A stretch of DNA of 64,000 nt from Ctena decussata. Lineage: Eukaryota; Mollusca; Bivalvia; Lucinida; Lucinidae. Position 1 is the first letter of the stretch; the number at the start of each line of letters is the position of its first letter. The DNA lies in assembly GCA_963989385.1 (NCBI GenBank), contig OZ022499.1, forward strand, positions 35,270,993-35,334,992, read 5' to 3'. Shown piece by piece: positions 51,801 through 61,140 of the stretch. Position numbers and translations under genes: made by a program. Below the pieces are notes generated by a model. It did not search any database and was not told where the DNA came from. It was given only the letters and a program-made list of their open reading frames with translations.

Positions 51801-54800
51801 TTCTGGCATTTTTTCAAAGAATGTAAAAATATACTTATTAACAAGAAAACTGCAATTTTTTGTTATCAGTTTGTTTCAAATATCCTATATTACAGATTAT
51901 ATGATTTGCTGAAATGAAAGTGCATTCATGTGCTAGAGATATGAATTTTAATGGAAAATGTGTAAAAAAAAGTATGTAGAAATACAAAATATTGTTTTTT
52001 AGGAAAACAAAACGGTGAAAATTGTTTTTTTCTTACCCAAATGTTTTATAGCTCTTTGGGTTGTTTAGACGGTATAATGGTTTGAATGCCCCGCCAATAT
52101 TTCTATTCAGTATTCGTCTACCTTAAAAACCGATATTGCCACTGTTTATGGCTTGACGCGGCAGATTGTTTTTTATGAATGATTTTCCGTGCTGTGTTTC
52201 ATTACAGTATGACTACAGATACAAAGATTTTCCTTTTCTGTTTGAACAAAACAGAGTTAAAACTTTTCATAGAAAACGCTATGTTAAAGTGAAATGCCTA
52301 TTTAAACTTCTGGATTCCTGGCTTTGGTTATGCTGTTTTTCAAGAACAAAAGACAACTCAAGACCAAACTTAGTTATAGAACATTGTCTTCAGATCCAGG
52401 GATATACAACTGCGGGTAAATCCCGATTTTTCAAAGATTTTGCATTTGATAATGTGACCTCTTAAACATCGCCAGTTTTTCGTAGCTTGGAATTTTACCC
52501 CATACCAAAAGTGTTGGTTCTCTCAGTTACAGTGTAAAAGACATTGATTGTTTAAGGCATTCTTTGTCCATCAAAACACATGGACATTCCAAACTAACAC
52601 GACAAAACTGGCAGCCGTAGTCTACTTTTGCAAATTTGCTATGTATAACGTTTCTTTTGGCATTCAGAATAGTTATTGTATTGATGCCAAAGACCAATAA
52701 GTTATCATTGAATTTCATGGCCACTGCTAAGAGTGATAGTGATTACATTCCTCCGTGTCTAGGATACCAGGAACCTATGGTGGCTGGTTTGTGCCATTTC
52801 GTCTTTTCGTCTTTTCGCCGCGAAAAGACGCCACGCGAAAAGACGAAAAGACGAAAAGACGCCATGCGAAAAGACGAAAAGACGAAAAAACGCCAGGCGA
52901 AAAGACGAGAAGACGAAATAACGCCAGGCGAAAAGACGAAAAGACGAAACCCGCCACGCGAAAAGACGAAATTGCAGCGCGAAAAGACGAAAAAACGCCA
53001 TGCGAAAAGACGCCATTTGAAACTCTTAAATTGTCGTCTTTTCGCGTGGCGTCTTTTCGTCTTTTCGTCTTTTCGCCTGGCGTCTTTTCGTCTTTTCGTC
53101 TTTTCGCATGGCGTTATTTCGTCTTTTCGCATGGCGTTATTTCGTCTTTTCGTCTTTTCGCGTGGCGTTATTTCGTCTTTTCGTCTTTTCGCGTGGCGTT
53201 ATTTCGTCTTTTCGTCTTTTCGCCTGGCGTCTTTTCGTCTTTTCGTCTTTTCGCATGGCGTCTTTTCGTCTTTTCGTCTTTTCGCGTGGCGTCTTTTCGC
53301 GGCGAAAAGACGAAAAGACGAAATGGCACAAACCAGCCAGCATAGGAACCTTATCATGTAGTAACACCTGTGAAGGTACACACGGTCTACAGTCCATAAA
53401 TACTGGTCTGTATTGTTAGATAAGTTAATGGGTACACCTCCATTGGAATGGACACGGGCTCGATGCCAGGACCCAGTGGACACATGACGTCGAACTGACG
53501 TCCCACTGACGTAAATTAGGTAGCATCGATGTTACACTGACGTCATTTGACGTCGATGCGACGGCTTTTCGTCGCGTTGACGTCAGTACGACGTTATTTC
53601 GACGTCATAGTCTTTCATCAAGTTTGTCTAAATGACGGTCTCAGAGTCATGTGCTGTTTGCCATGCTTTTATCCCGATAGCGTCATATAATGTTACCATT
53701 GTAGAGGGCCACTTGGTAGAATGACTATTTTTAGTTAAATGTGTCACCCTCTTAAAATATTGTGTAAATAAATAAATAAATAAATAAATTGCAACTATGG
53801 AATTACCAATTGTTGTAGTAAGTACCTCGGCAGGATGACGTCTCGATGACTTCACTCTGAAATCAGTTCTAACTATAAGTTGCTATAGTAACATATTTAT
53901 GACGTCATTGGTATAGGAGCAGGGCAAACAGTGTGTTCCATGCTCTGCCATTTTACAAACTGAAATTCTTTCAACAAAAACTTCAGATTTTCTCAAGCAA
54001 ATAGTTATTCTGAAGTCATTTAGTTCCTTGTTTTACCAACTATTTTATGCTTAATTTTGCGTTATAGAGCAAGTGTAAAAAGAGAAGGAAAAATACAGAA
54101 AAAGCGAAAATCGCAAACTCTAACCAGACTTCACAGATACACAGAATGATATGGAACGTTGCTGTTTGCTCATGCGTGTCTGTACAAATATTCACCAGGG
54201 CTTGTTCTATTTGGAAGTTTTGTTGTTTTCAGAAATTTAATAACACCAAATCCAAAACGTCGCGGGTGAGTGAAAGCGGAGGGTGGTGTGCCAGTGTCAG
54301 TGGCGAAAACAGTACTGAACATAAAACAGATACAAAGTTGGTTCCAGCTCTCGCTGATTTCTTTTCAGGTAGGCTGAAAATAGAGAATCTTATACGAGTG
54401 GTCATTTCATATGAAATTTATGAAACGAGCCTTAGGCGAGTTTCATAAATTTCATATAAAATGACCACGAGCGTAAGATTCTGTTTATCATATGATCCTT
54501 TAAAATGGAATTCGAACGCCTTCAAACTGAACCTTATTTCAATAAGAAAACGCATTGTTGACATGGACATTGTCAGTGACGTTACGTGTACGCGTCAAAT
54601 TGTTATTACACGTGTGGTCATACGATTTTTTGACACGACTTATGCTTAACACTGACTTTATAGGCAAATCTCATTTTTGAGACGCGACACGACAAAACAA
54701 AGTTGCATGTGCGTCACACGAAAACACAGGTCAGTCTGGGCATCCGCCCAGTCTGACCAGAGTCCTCGCTGTGCGCTCAAAGGGTAGACCAGAGTCTTCG

Positions 54801-57375
54801 CTGTGCGCTCAAAGGGTAGACCAGAGTCTTCGCTGTGCGTTCAAAGGGTACCTAAGGGTCTATGCTGCCATGCTGATAGCGAAGACTCTGGTCCGACTGG
54901 GCGGATGTCAAGGCTTATTTGAGTCTTCGCGTTGCCCACATGCCACTTTGATGGTTTTGTCATATCGCGGCTCATTAAGAGCTAAGGTAGTCACCCGGCA
55001 CAATGTGGAAATACCTTAGTTTTTATACTTAAACCATCCATTTTATCATTGCAGTAATTAAAATTGGGTACACTTTTCGGGAAAGCAGTTATATGATTTT
55101 ATTTCCTCCTTACTTAGTAGGGGACAACCTTTAAAGAAAAGACTAATTTGGAATTAAGTTCCGAGATAGTCCTTAGTGTTTCCATTATTTCTCACTTTTC
55201 TGGTACCATATTTATATTTTGCTAAGCGGAATAAGAAATCCACGCGTAAAATCGTGCTTCTTTCCTTCGATGTCTTGGGTGGGTTCGCTAAATGATTGTG
55301 TCTTCATTGTCTCATTTCAAAAATCTGAGACCTTCGGCCTCGGTTTCCATCTCCCTCGGGACCTGGCAAACGTTAATGCATGAAAAACCATGTTTGATCA
55401 CTAACTAACGAATTGAACATTTTTGTTCACATCGTTTCGCTTATAATGCAATTATTATTATTATGGTTATTAGTACTATAATTATCATTTCAGAAAAAGG
55501 CTGGGCAGACAATGTTACTGATTAAAGAAATGGCATACACTACTTGGGAGGGTGGGTCGTGGGGCACCGATAGTGATATGCACTGTACTTTCTTCTTATT
55601 ATGTCTGTCGTATCTCTTAACCCTAGCTATTACATAAAAACTGTTGTAGCTTAATCAAAAGTAGGATAACATCTTATTACTTGAATCAACTTCCTAGTTT
55701 TCTATTCTTCTACTTATGAGATTATGACTTTGCTGTTTTTACAGGAACAAATGTTTAAATGATATACCTAAATTACGTCATGTTGTGTATATTGTATGCT
55801 GTTGTATTGTTTGCGAGGAAATGGACTCTATAAGATTAGAGCTTCCGTTCAGATCCTCTTTGTTTATATTGTATAATTATTCACATGTATATTTTTGAAA
55901 GAATAGATATTGTTTAAACCAAAAATCTGAGTTGAAAGGTCACATTCTCATGTTTGGCAGCCAGGGTTCAAAGTTATAAGACTTGAGAATTATCTCAAAC
56001 TCAAAATAAAGCACACTGATTGGCTGCTTCCGAGTTTGAAAATGTACTCAAATTTTATAACCTCGGGGCCAGACTACTTATGCAGAATATAGTATTTAAA
56101 TTCATTGGTGGTTCAATCCCTTGAATAGATTGTCTCACACTGCAGAATAATTCTTTCCCTTCCCCATTTTGATAAAAGGGCGAATTTCACTAATGTCTTT
56201 ATATGATGTAGTCTATATATATGACCGTTCCAAGGCGGTACTTCTGTTGTGGTTCTTCATTGTTGTTCTTGTGTCTTAGTTAATTTGTTTGTAGTCTGCT
56301 AGCATTTTGGCCACCTGGTAATTCCGCAGCTGCCCGCTTTGCTTCCTGTTTTGTTTTATAATAAAAGACAGAAAATAGGTAAAAATAATTGTTAAATGTT
56401 TTTCGTATACTTTGTTCAGTCTGTTGGTCGTATAAGCGTTGTTTGTTTGATTGAACCGTTGCGGAAACTAAGGGCGAGGTTTGGCTCCGGTAAAACTAGT
56501 TTAAGCCCCCTAGTAATCTCTTGCTGACCTTTCCAAGGCGGTACTTCTGCTGTGGTTCCTTGATGTTATATTGTGCTGTGTCCGCTTGTCCATGGTCTCT
56601 GGCTGTTTGGTCACCTGTATTGCTGCCCTATCTGCCTTCTGTTTTGTTTTGTTTTGTTTTGTAATTAAGATAAAAAATGAGTAAAAATAGATGTTGATGC
56701 TGTTATTGGGGCAGTTGAATGATCATTTGTTTGGGAAAGAGCTGCTCATTCGGTTTACTGTGCGTGTCTTTCGTAAACTTGTGTCAATTTCTCTATGTAT
56801 GTGCTTCTTTCCCTATTGAGAGCGGAATGTGGGATTTGATTGTATCAGTTCCTGATCATTGCCTGTCCTTTTACTTTCCAGGTAAATTAGTGGCAAGCTT
56901 TGGTGACGGACCGGGTGTATATAAACAGATGTTAACAGAAACGGGCAAGCTGAAGGCGTATGATGCGTACGACGGTGCTCCGTATTCAGAGAAAACGTCA
57001 CAAGGAAGAGTTAACTTCCTTGATTTAACATTACCACAATATGGAATACCATTGTATGACTGGATTATATCCCTTGAGGTGGCGGAGCATATTCCTGCTA
57101 AATTTGAAAGTGTTTATATTGACAATATCATACGCCATGCAAAAGAAGGCGTAATATTAAGCTGGGCTAAGCCAGGTCAGACTGGATATTCCCATGTCAA
57201 CAATAAGCCTTTTGACTATGTGAAAAATTTATTTTCAAATCTGGGGTTTGAACATGATGCAAACGCATCAGACTTCTTACAAAAGTCGGCCTCGGTGATG
57301 TGGCTTCAAGAGAATACTAACGTATATAGACGTAGGAACATGACAGTCGTTGAGAGACTTGAAGCATTTACTTGA
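48616..57375 (+). CDS. Type II membrane protein with class I SAM-methyltransferase-like domain (three-exon model)
   Basis: Model join(48616-48855, 54233-54368, 56882-57375) gives 289 residues. Residues 6-24 form a signal anchor (LVLGLSVFVVLVIFLIFN region), and about 40-80 form a charged, probably coiled-coil stem (ELKDIIDMLIEQRNRVSREL). Later come GGWC and HKTDTKLVPALADFF, then SAM-binding motif I VASFGDGPGVY, YDAYDGAPY, VNFLDLTLPQYG and the post-motif SLEVAEHIP, as in Methyltransf_23-type domains. Likely a Golgi or ER lumenal enzyme; substrate unknown. Exon 2 to 3 joining is strong (phase 1, Gly split, motif continues). Exon 1 to 2 is inferred from matching phase 0 across 5.4 kb, and a missed exon between them is possible. 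Confidence 0.72.
49095..49334. mobile_element. hAT-like MITE (CAGGGGCGTAGCTA ends)
   Basis: CAGGGGCGTAGCTA and TAGCTACGCCTTTG are inverted repeats of the widespread CAGGGGCGTAGC type; TAGAA lies on both sides. A related interior is seen at 63098-63375. Confidence 0.7.
49853..50270 (-). pseudogene. RTE-clade LINE reverse-transcriptase fragment
   Basis: Minus strand reads RIMSDALEEFEG, then DLRFENDIDGLAEEEQDLEA (the RFADDID catalytic block with A-D changed to E-N), TAEKTKPMTNSTKGIE and NFEYFGVVVLKKGSKTRGYL (usual FKYLG). Frame breaks lie between the first and second blocks. The loss of a catalytic Asp and the truncation mark it as dead. Confidence 0.8.
50625..50775 (+). mobile_element. tRNA-headed SINE (family 2), 5'-truncated
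   Basis: GGTTCGATTCCTGTTTGAGA, GCGGGGTTTCATTGCACTGT and ACTACTGTTAAATAAGGACG in order. Confidence 0.65.
52786..53344. mobile_element. Foldback element built of GAAAAGACG-type repeats, 559 bp, 6-bp TSD
   Basis: GGAACC is repeated at 52780-52785 and 53345-53350. Ends TATGGTGGCTGGTTTGTGCC and GGCACAAACCAGCCAGCATA are inverted with one mismatch. Each arm (~235 bp) is a run of GCGAAAAGACG / GAAAAGACGAAAAGACG units on one strand and CGTCTTTTCG on the other. The centre GCCATTTGAAACTCTTAAATT is near 53010-53035. The lysine/arginine-rich frames on both strands are by-products. Confidence 0.9.
53472..53609. mobile_element. GACGTC-dense short element
   Basis: CCCAGTGGACACATGACGTC start, then eight or more ACGTC words; centre CGACGGCTTTTCGTCG. 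Confidence 0.6.
53791..54014. repeat. Right half of the MITE at 21868-22254
   Basis: GCAACTATGGAATTA, ATGACGTC, TTGCTATAGTAACA and AAACTGAAATTCTTTCAACA appear in the same order as at 22022-22220. The left half is missing. Confidence 0.7.
54233..54368 (+). CDS. Exon 2: linker and start of catalytic domain
   Basis: Acceptor TTGTTGTTTTCAG, donor GTAGGC. Reads KFNNTKSKTSRVSESGGWC, then HKTDTKLVPALADFFS. Phase 0 in; one base of a split Gly out. A 99-bp perfect-type hairpin starts 16 bp after it. Confidence 0.78.
54384..54482. repeat. 99-bp hairpin next to an exon donor
   Basis: AGAATCTTATACGAGTGGTC pairs with GACCACGAGCGTAAGATTCT and TTTATGAAACGAGCC with GCGAGTTTCATAAA. Starts 16 bp after the exon 2 boundary. 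Confidence 0.85.
54679..54973. mobile_element. GCGACACGA-type palindromic MITE, copy 12, with internal triplication
   Basis: GAGACGCGACACGACAAAAC and GGTTTTGTCATATCGCGGCTC ends. The 34-bp unit GACCAGAGTCTTCGCTGTGC... is present three times in tandem (54756-54850), so the copy is longer than usual. Confidence 0.85.
54974..56226. other. Intron sequence without recognised element
   Basis: Only small symmetries, such as GAGACCTTCGGCCTCGGTTT near 55326 and AACTTGAGAATT-type words near 55980. Confidence 0.5.
56227..56400 (+). repeat. Unnamed ~430-bp repeat, partial copy
   Basis: CCAAGGCGGTACTTCTGTTG, GCTGCCCGCTTTG and TTCCTGTTTTGTTTT follow the order seen at 56527-56680. Confidence 0.75.
56445..56880 (+). 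repeat. Unnamed ~430-bp repeat ending at a splice acceptor
   Basis: Reverse complement of 9345-9830 and similar to 58920-59268. Its last bases, GATCATTGCCTGTCCTTTTACT, provide most of the pyrimidine tract before exon 3 of the methyltransferase gene. Confidence 0.85.
56882..57375 (+). CDS. Exon 3: SAM-methyltransferase core and stop
   Basis: The acceptor TTTACTTTCCAG overlaps the end of an interspersed repeat. Encodes KLVASFGDGPGVYKQML, YDAYDGAPYSE, FLDLTLPQYGIPLYDW, ISLEVAEHIPAKFE and VILSWAKPGQTGYSHVN, ending ERLEAFT-stop. Acidic Asp of YDAYD is the expected ribose-binding position. Long open frame with clear conservation pattern. Confidence 0.88.
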
Positions 57376-58244
57376 TAAATGTAATAATCATTACTATTAT
57401 CACGCCTGGTAAACTATCACAGGTACCTCCGGCGGAGGATAAAAAGTTGTGACAGGCATATGGAGCTGCCTGTGACTGTCAAAAAATGATAACAAACGGT
57501 AGGAATTTCTCTTTTTTGACAAAATATAAAATAACCAGTTTATCAAAAATCAAAAAGTGCTATTCGACACTTATAAACATGAAGTTTTGTCACACATCAT
57601 ATCCCCCAGAACTTTCCATATTAACCAAAGATACGACTTTTGAAGAGGCTTTGATGTCTGCCCACAGTACTCAAAATATAAAGTATTCGGCCGTTTTTGG
57701 TCTTAAATGCAGTGATCTTGCATATGAATCTGTTTTTCTCGATGCACTGATGTTAAAGTAACCGCCTTGCCCAAATATAAATGTCAGTTGACTACAAATA
57801 AGGCTTGAGTTTCCAAAACAACAGCAAGAGGTGCCTGCAATAGCATGGAGATGCCTGTGATGTAAGAAAATATAGTGAAAATCTGAATAGTTATTGCAGC
57901 TGGAAATATTGACAAACTTCTTCTCTAAACCACTGCCTGGAAAGAATCTTTCATTCAACGTCCCAATAATCTATCATAATGCGTCTATCATAAGATTCTA
58001 TGTTAAAATTCCTAAAATACCATCTGAAAGAGTTATTGCCCATTACGTTTCCGCTTCTGTTAGTCAAACATTGACGAATTTAACATAGTTGCTGAAAAAC
58101 AACTGCCTAATTCAATGTTAAATTGTAAAGAAATGCGCGCTAAAATAAGAGTCAACATTTTTGTGAATGGTGATGACTGTGATCGGGAGGTGCTGCCTGT
58201 GAGTCATTCCAATTCGTTAGAAATTGTCGAGGTCACACGTCATG

Positions 58245-58439
58245 CCAGCTACTAAAAAAAAAAATACAAAAAATACACGTATGGTGTGTCAAATGGATCA
58301 AAATTACCGATATCCGTCAACAGGCATACATGTACAGGTACCTTTTGGTACTTCATATGCGTATCGCTCGCATGTGTCGTATGGCGCTCGCTGTACGTGT
58401 TCATTTTGTGGTAACTGGTGTGATAGGTGCTACAAGTGA
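58245..58439 (+). CDS. Small Cys-rich open frame in the foldback loop (uncertain)
   Basis: From the ATG at 58242-58244 onward the frame reads YRYPSTGIHVQVPFGTSYAY and ends CTCSFCGNWCDRCYK-stop, with a CxCx2Cx3Cx2C arrangement. It covers the part of the element that is not inverted. No family recognised; no promoter or splice evidence, so it may be chance or a captured exon fragment. Confidence 0.25.
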   Translation, partial: PATKKKNTKNTRMVCQMDQNYRYPSTGIHVQVPFGTSYAYRSHVSYGARCTCSFCGNWCDRCYK

Positions 58440-58915
58440 TTCAGTCTAGCTATTTTTGAATTGCTGGCTCTAGGATCCAAATACATCCTTAAGGCTTACA
58501 GATTACATCATCGGCAGGTGACATATTCTCAACTTTACACATTTTAGTTTGTTGAAGTGATCGGAATCTTACTGTAAATTATGTGTAATCCAAAGTCTCC
58601 GAATAGCCACTGCATCCGTGAAATTTGATAACAAAAGAACACTTTTACTACAGAAATGTCATCTGATGAAACATTGTTTTTGCAAACGTTTCCAGTAGCT
58701 GGCATGGCATATGATCTCGACAAATTCTAACGAGTTGGAATGACTAACAAGCAGTCTTCACCATTCATAAAAACGCTGCCTCTTATTTAAGCGCATTTCA
58801 TAACTATTCTAACGCTGAATTAGGCAGTAAATTTTCAACAGCTACGTACAACTCGTCAATGTTTGACTAACAGATATGGAAACAAAATGGGCAATAACTC
58901 TTTCAGATGATAGGC

Positions 58916-59272
58916 TTTGGATTTTGGATTTCTGTTGTGGAGCATCAATGTTACGTTTCTTATGTCCACTTGTCTGTAGTCTTCTAGCAATAAGGTCACC
59001 TGTACAGCTGCTCACTTTGCCTTCTGGTTTGTTTTGTAACTTAAAATATAAAATACGAGGTCGTAGGTAAAACTGAAGTTAGCGTTGTGTTCATTTGGGG
59101 TAGGTGAATAGCCACCTGTCTAGGAAAGAGCTGTTTATTCGGTTTACCATGCGTGTCTTTTATGAACTATTGTCAATGTATACTTACTTATATCTTGGTT
59201 TTAAGAGCAGGATGTAGAATCTGATTGTATAAGATCATGATCATTGTCTGTCGTTTTGATAAAGACATGCTT
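58916..59272 (+). repeat. Unnamed ~430-bp repeat inserted in the right arm of the foldback element
   Basis: GGTCACCTGTACAGCTGCTC, GGAAAGAGCTGTTTATTCGG and GATCATGATCATTGTCTG match 56600-56870 in order. The left arm has only about 45 bp at the equivalent place. Confidence 0.8.
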
Positions 59273-59844
59273 GATATACCCATTATGATAGATTATTGCG
59301 ACGTTGAATGAACGATTCGTTCAAGGCAGTGGTCTAGAGATGAAGAATATTAATAATTGCAACCGCGATAAATCTTCAGATTTTCACTATACTTTCTTAC
59401 ATCACAGGCATCTCCAGTTTTTTTTTCAGAATCCAGCCTTATTTCGGAGTTTATCGGCAGTTATATTTGGGCAAGGAGGTTAACTTTACGTCAGTGTGTC
59501 CAGATAAACAGAAGTGCATTTATAACTTAAAAAAGAAAACAGATTTTTTTCTTGTTTTGAGTACTTTCGACTGACCTTAAAGCCACTTCAACAGTCATAT
59601 CTTCCGCATATATGTAAAGTTCCCGGAGATATATTGTTTGACAAAACTTAATGTATATAAGGGTCGAATAGCATTCTTTGTTTTTTCAATAAACTCCCTG
59701 GTTATTATGTATTTTATCAAAAAGACGAATACCTACCCTTTTTGTCTATTTTTGGACCGTCACAGGTAGCTCCGGATGCCTGTCACAACTGTTTATCGGT
59801 ACCTCCGCGGAGGTACTTGTGATAGTTTACCAGGCGTGTATTAT

Positions 59845-60881
59845 GCCTTACAACAGGGAATGATGAGCTTGTGGGTTCGCGAACATCAAATGTTCACAAA
59901 TCCTTAACCTATGAATGCCTAACGTCCCATAAAATACATAGGGCAACAGTGCAGAATCCGATCAGACGCCACGGGACGCTTAATATGCATATAATGACCT
60001 TGACTTTGATCTGAAGGTCATCAATAGATTCAGAAGCGTAGTATTGCACAACAGAGTTTTTTTATAACCTTTAAGTTTAACTCAATACTGATTCTTCATA
60101 TTTGGCTTATGTTGACCTTCATACCAAGATCAAGGTCATATAAGCATTGATTTACATATGGAAACATACATATTTGGTATATTTTTGCTTACTGGCTATG
60201 AGAAATCTATGACGAATCTTTGTCAAGCATAATCTTGACCTTGACCTTGAAGATGATGTCATAGCCATTAAATCGCGCATAAAAAGTGCTCTAACTCTTC
60301 GTAAAATTAAATAAAAGCCACTTAGGTCAGAATTTGATACCAATTCAGGAGCTAACATGTAGACAATATTCAAAGCGTAACTTAAATTGGACTTTATGAG
60401 TCTTACTGTGACCTTGAAACTGAGGTCAAGGAACCTTAAACTTTATCAGCATTTTGCACTCTCCAAACGGTAAATCCATAATAGTTTCATCAGAATCCAT
60501 CCACATGGTCCAGAGATAGGATGGGATATATAAAATTGAAAGTATCAAAACTAATGAAAATTGACAGTTTCCCTGAAAGAGATGCTTTAGACATACATGT
60601 AACAGCTACTTTGAAAAGTGGAAACTGAGAAATATTTCGCCAAAGACATTATTTGAACTTATATTGGTATGACTGCCGTTGAATTAGAAGGAGAAATAGA
60701 GCTTACAATACGACTTGCCCGGTTCAAGCTGATCTACCCCAGCCACTTTTATACTCCAATGTTTCCAAAAGTAGCGCTTACGGAGCATATATCTACCATT
60801 GGTCTAGTATATCAGGCACTATAGACTAATCTTCAGTTGAAAATAAACATTTTGCTGGTGGGCGGAAAAAACCTTATAGAC

Positions 60882-60887
<6 letters not shown>
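59845..60887. other. Intergenic, with diverged TTGACCTTGA-type repeats
   Basis: Words such as CTTGACCTTGACCTTGA recur at about 59998, 60113, 60235 and 60408, opposite in strand to the AAGGTCAAGG cores of the pearl-like elements. Possibly an old inverted copy. No gene. Confidence 0.45.

Positions 60888-60942
<55 letters not shown>
60888..60942. repeat. (CA)n microsatellite, about 55 bp
   Basis: Uninterrupted AC dinucleotides. Confidence 0.95.
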
Positions 60943-60947
<5 letters not shown>

Positions 60948-61140
60948 GCTGTTTTGATACACAGCGACAAAAGTTAAGACCACTGTAACGGAAGTACAGT
61001 TTTTGACACTTTTTAAAACTGTCCAAAACATCCCCCCACAACACACACACACTGCAGCTTTTTGATACACAGCGACAAAAGTAAAGACCTCTGTAACTGA
61101 AGTCAAGTTTTTGACACTTTTTAAAACTGTCCAAAACATC
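60941..61140. repeat. Local duplication of a ~92-bp unit plus its CA tract
   Basis: CACTGCAGCTGTTTTGATAC... TGTCCAAAACATC (60941-61032) is repeated at 61050-61140 behind a short second CA run. Minus-strand frames spell the same peptide twice. Confidence 0.88.

Larger units (their letters stand above)
48856..54232. other. Putative first intron of the methyltransferase gene
   Basis: Apart from the repeats listed, 50780-52785 shows no gene. A 99-codon open frame at 52166-52465 begins after an acceptor-like CATTACAG at 52206 (YDYRYKDFPFLFEQN), but no matching donor in phase is evident. Confidence 0.5.
57401..59838. mobile_element. 2.4-kb foldback element, TATTAT on both sides, in the methyltransferase 3' flank
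   Basis: CACGCCTGGTAAACTATCAC and GTGATAGTTTACCAGGCGTG are perfectly inverted. TATTAT is at 57395-57400 and 59839-59844. The inverted match continues along the whole left arm (57401 to about 58255), with its partner from about 58690 to 59838, interrupted at 58916-59272 by a repeat insertion. Paired landmarks include GGAGGTACC, TAATCTATCATAATG, GAAAGAGTTATTGCCCAT, GTTAGTCAAACATTGACGA and AGTAGCTGGCATG. A ~430-bp loop remains. No transposase recognised. Confidence 0.88.

Noticed and set aside
52206..52465. Possible extra methyltransferase exon (YDYRYKDFPFLFEQN)
   Set aside because: Acceptor-like CATTACAG is present, but no donor keeps phase 0 into 54233, and exon 1 joins exon 2 in phase without it.
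52636..53483. Basic KRRKDEKT-rich proteins on both strands (up to 241 codons)
   Set aside because: They arise from the GAAAAGACG repeats of a foldback element. Symmetric frames exist on both strands and no splice or family signal is present.
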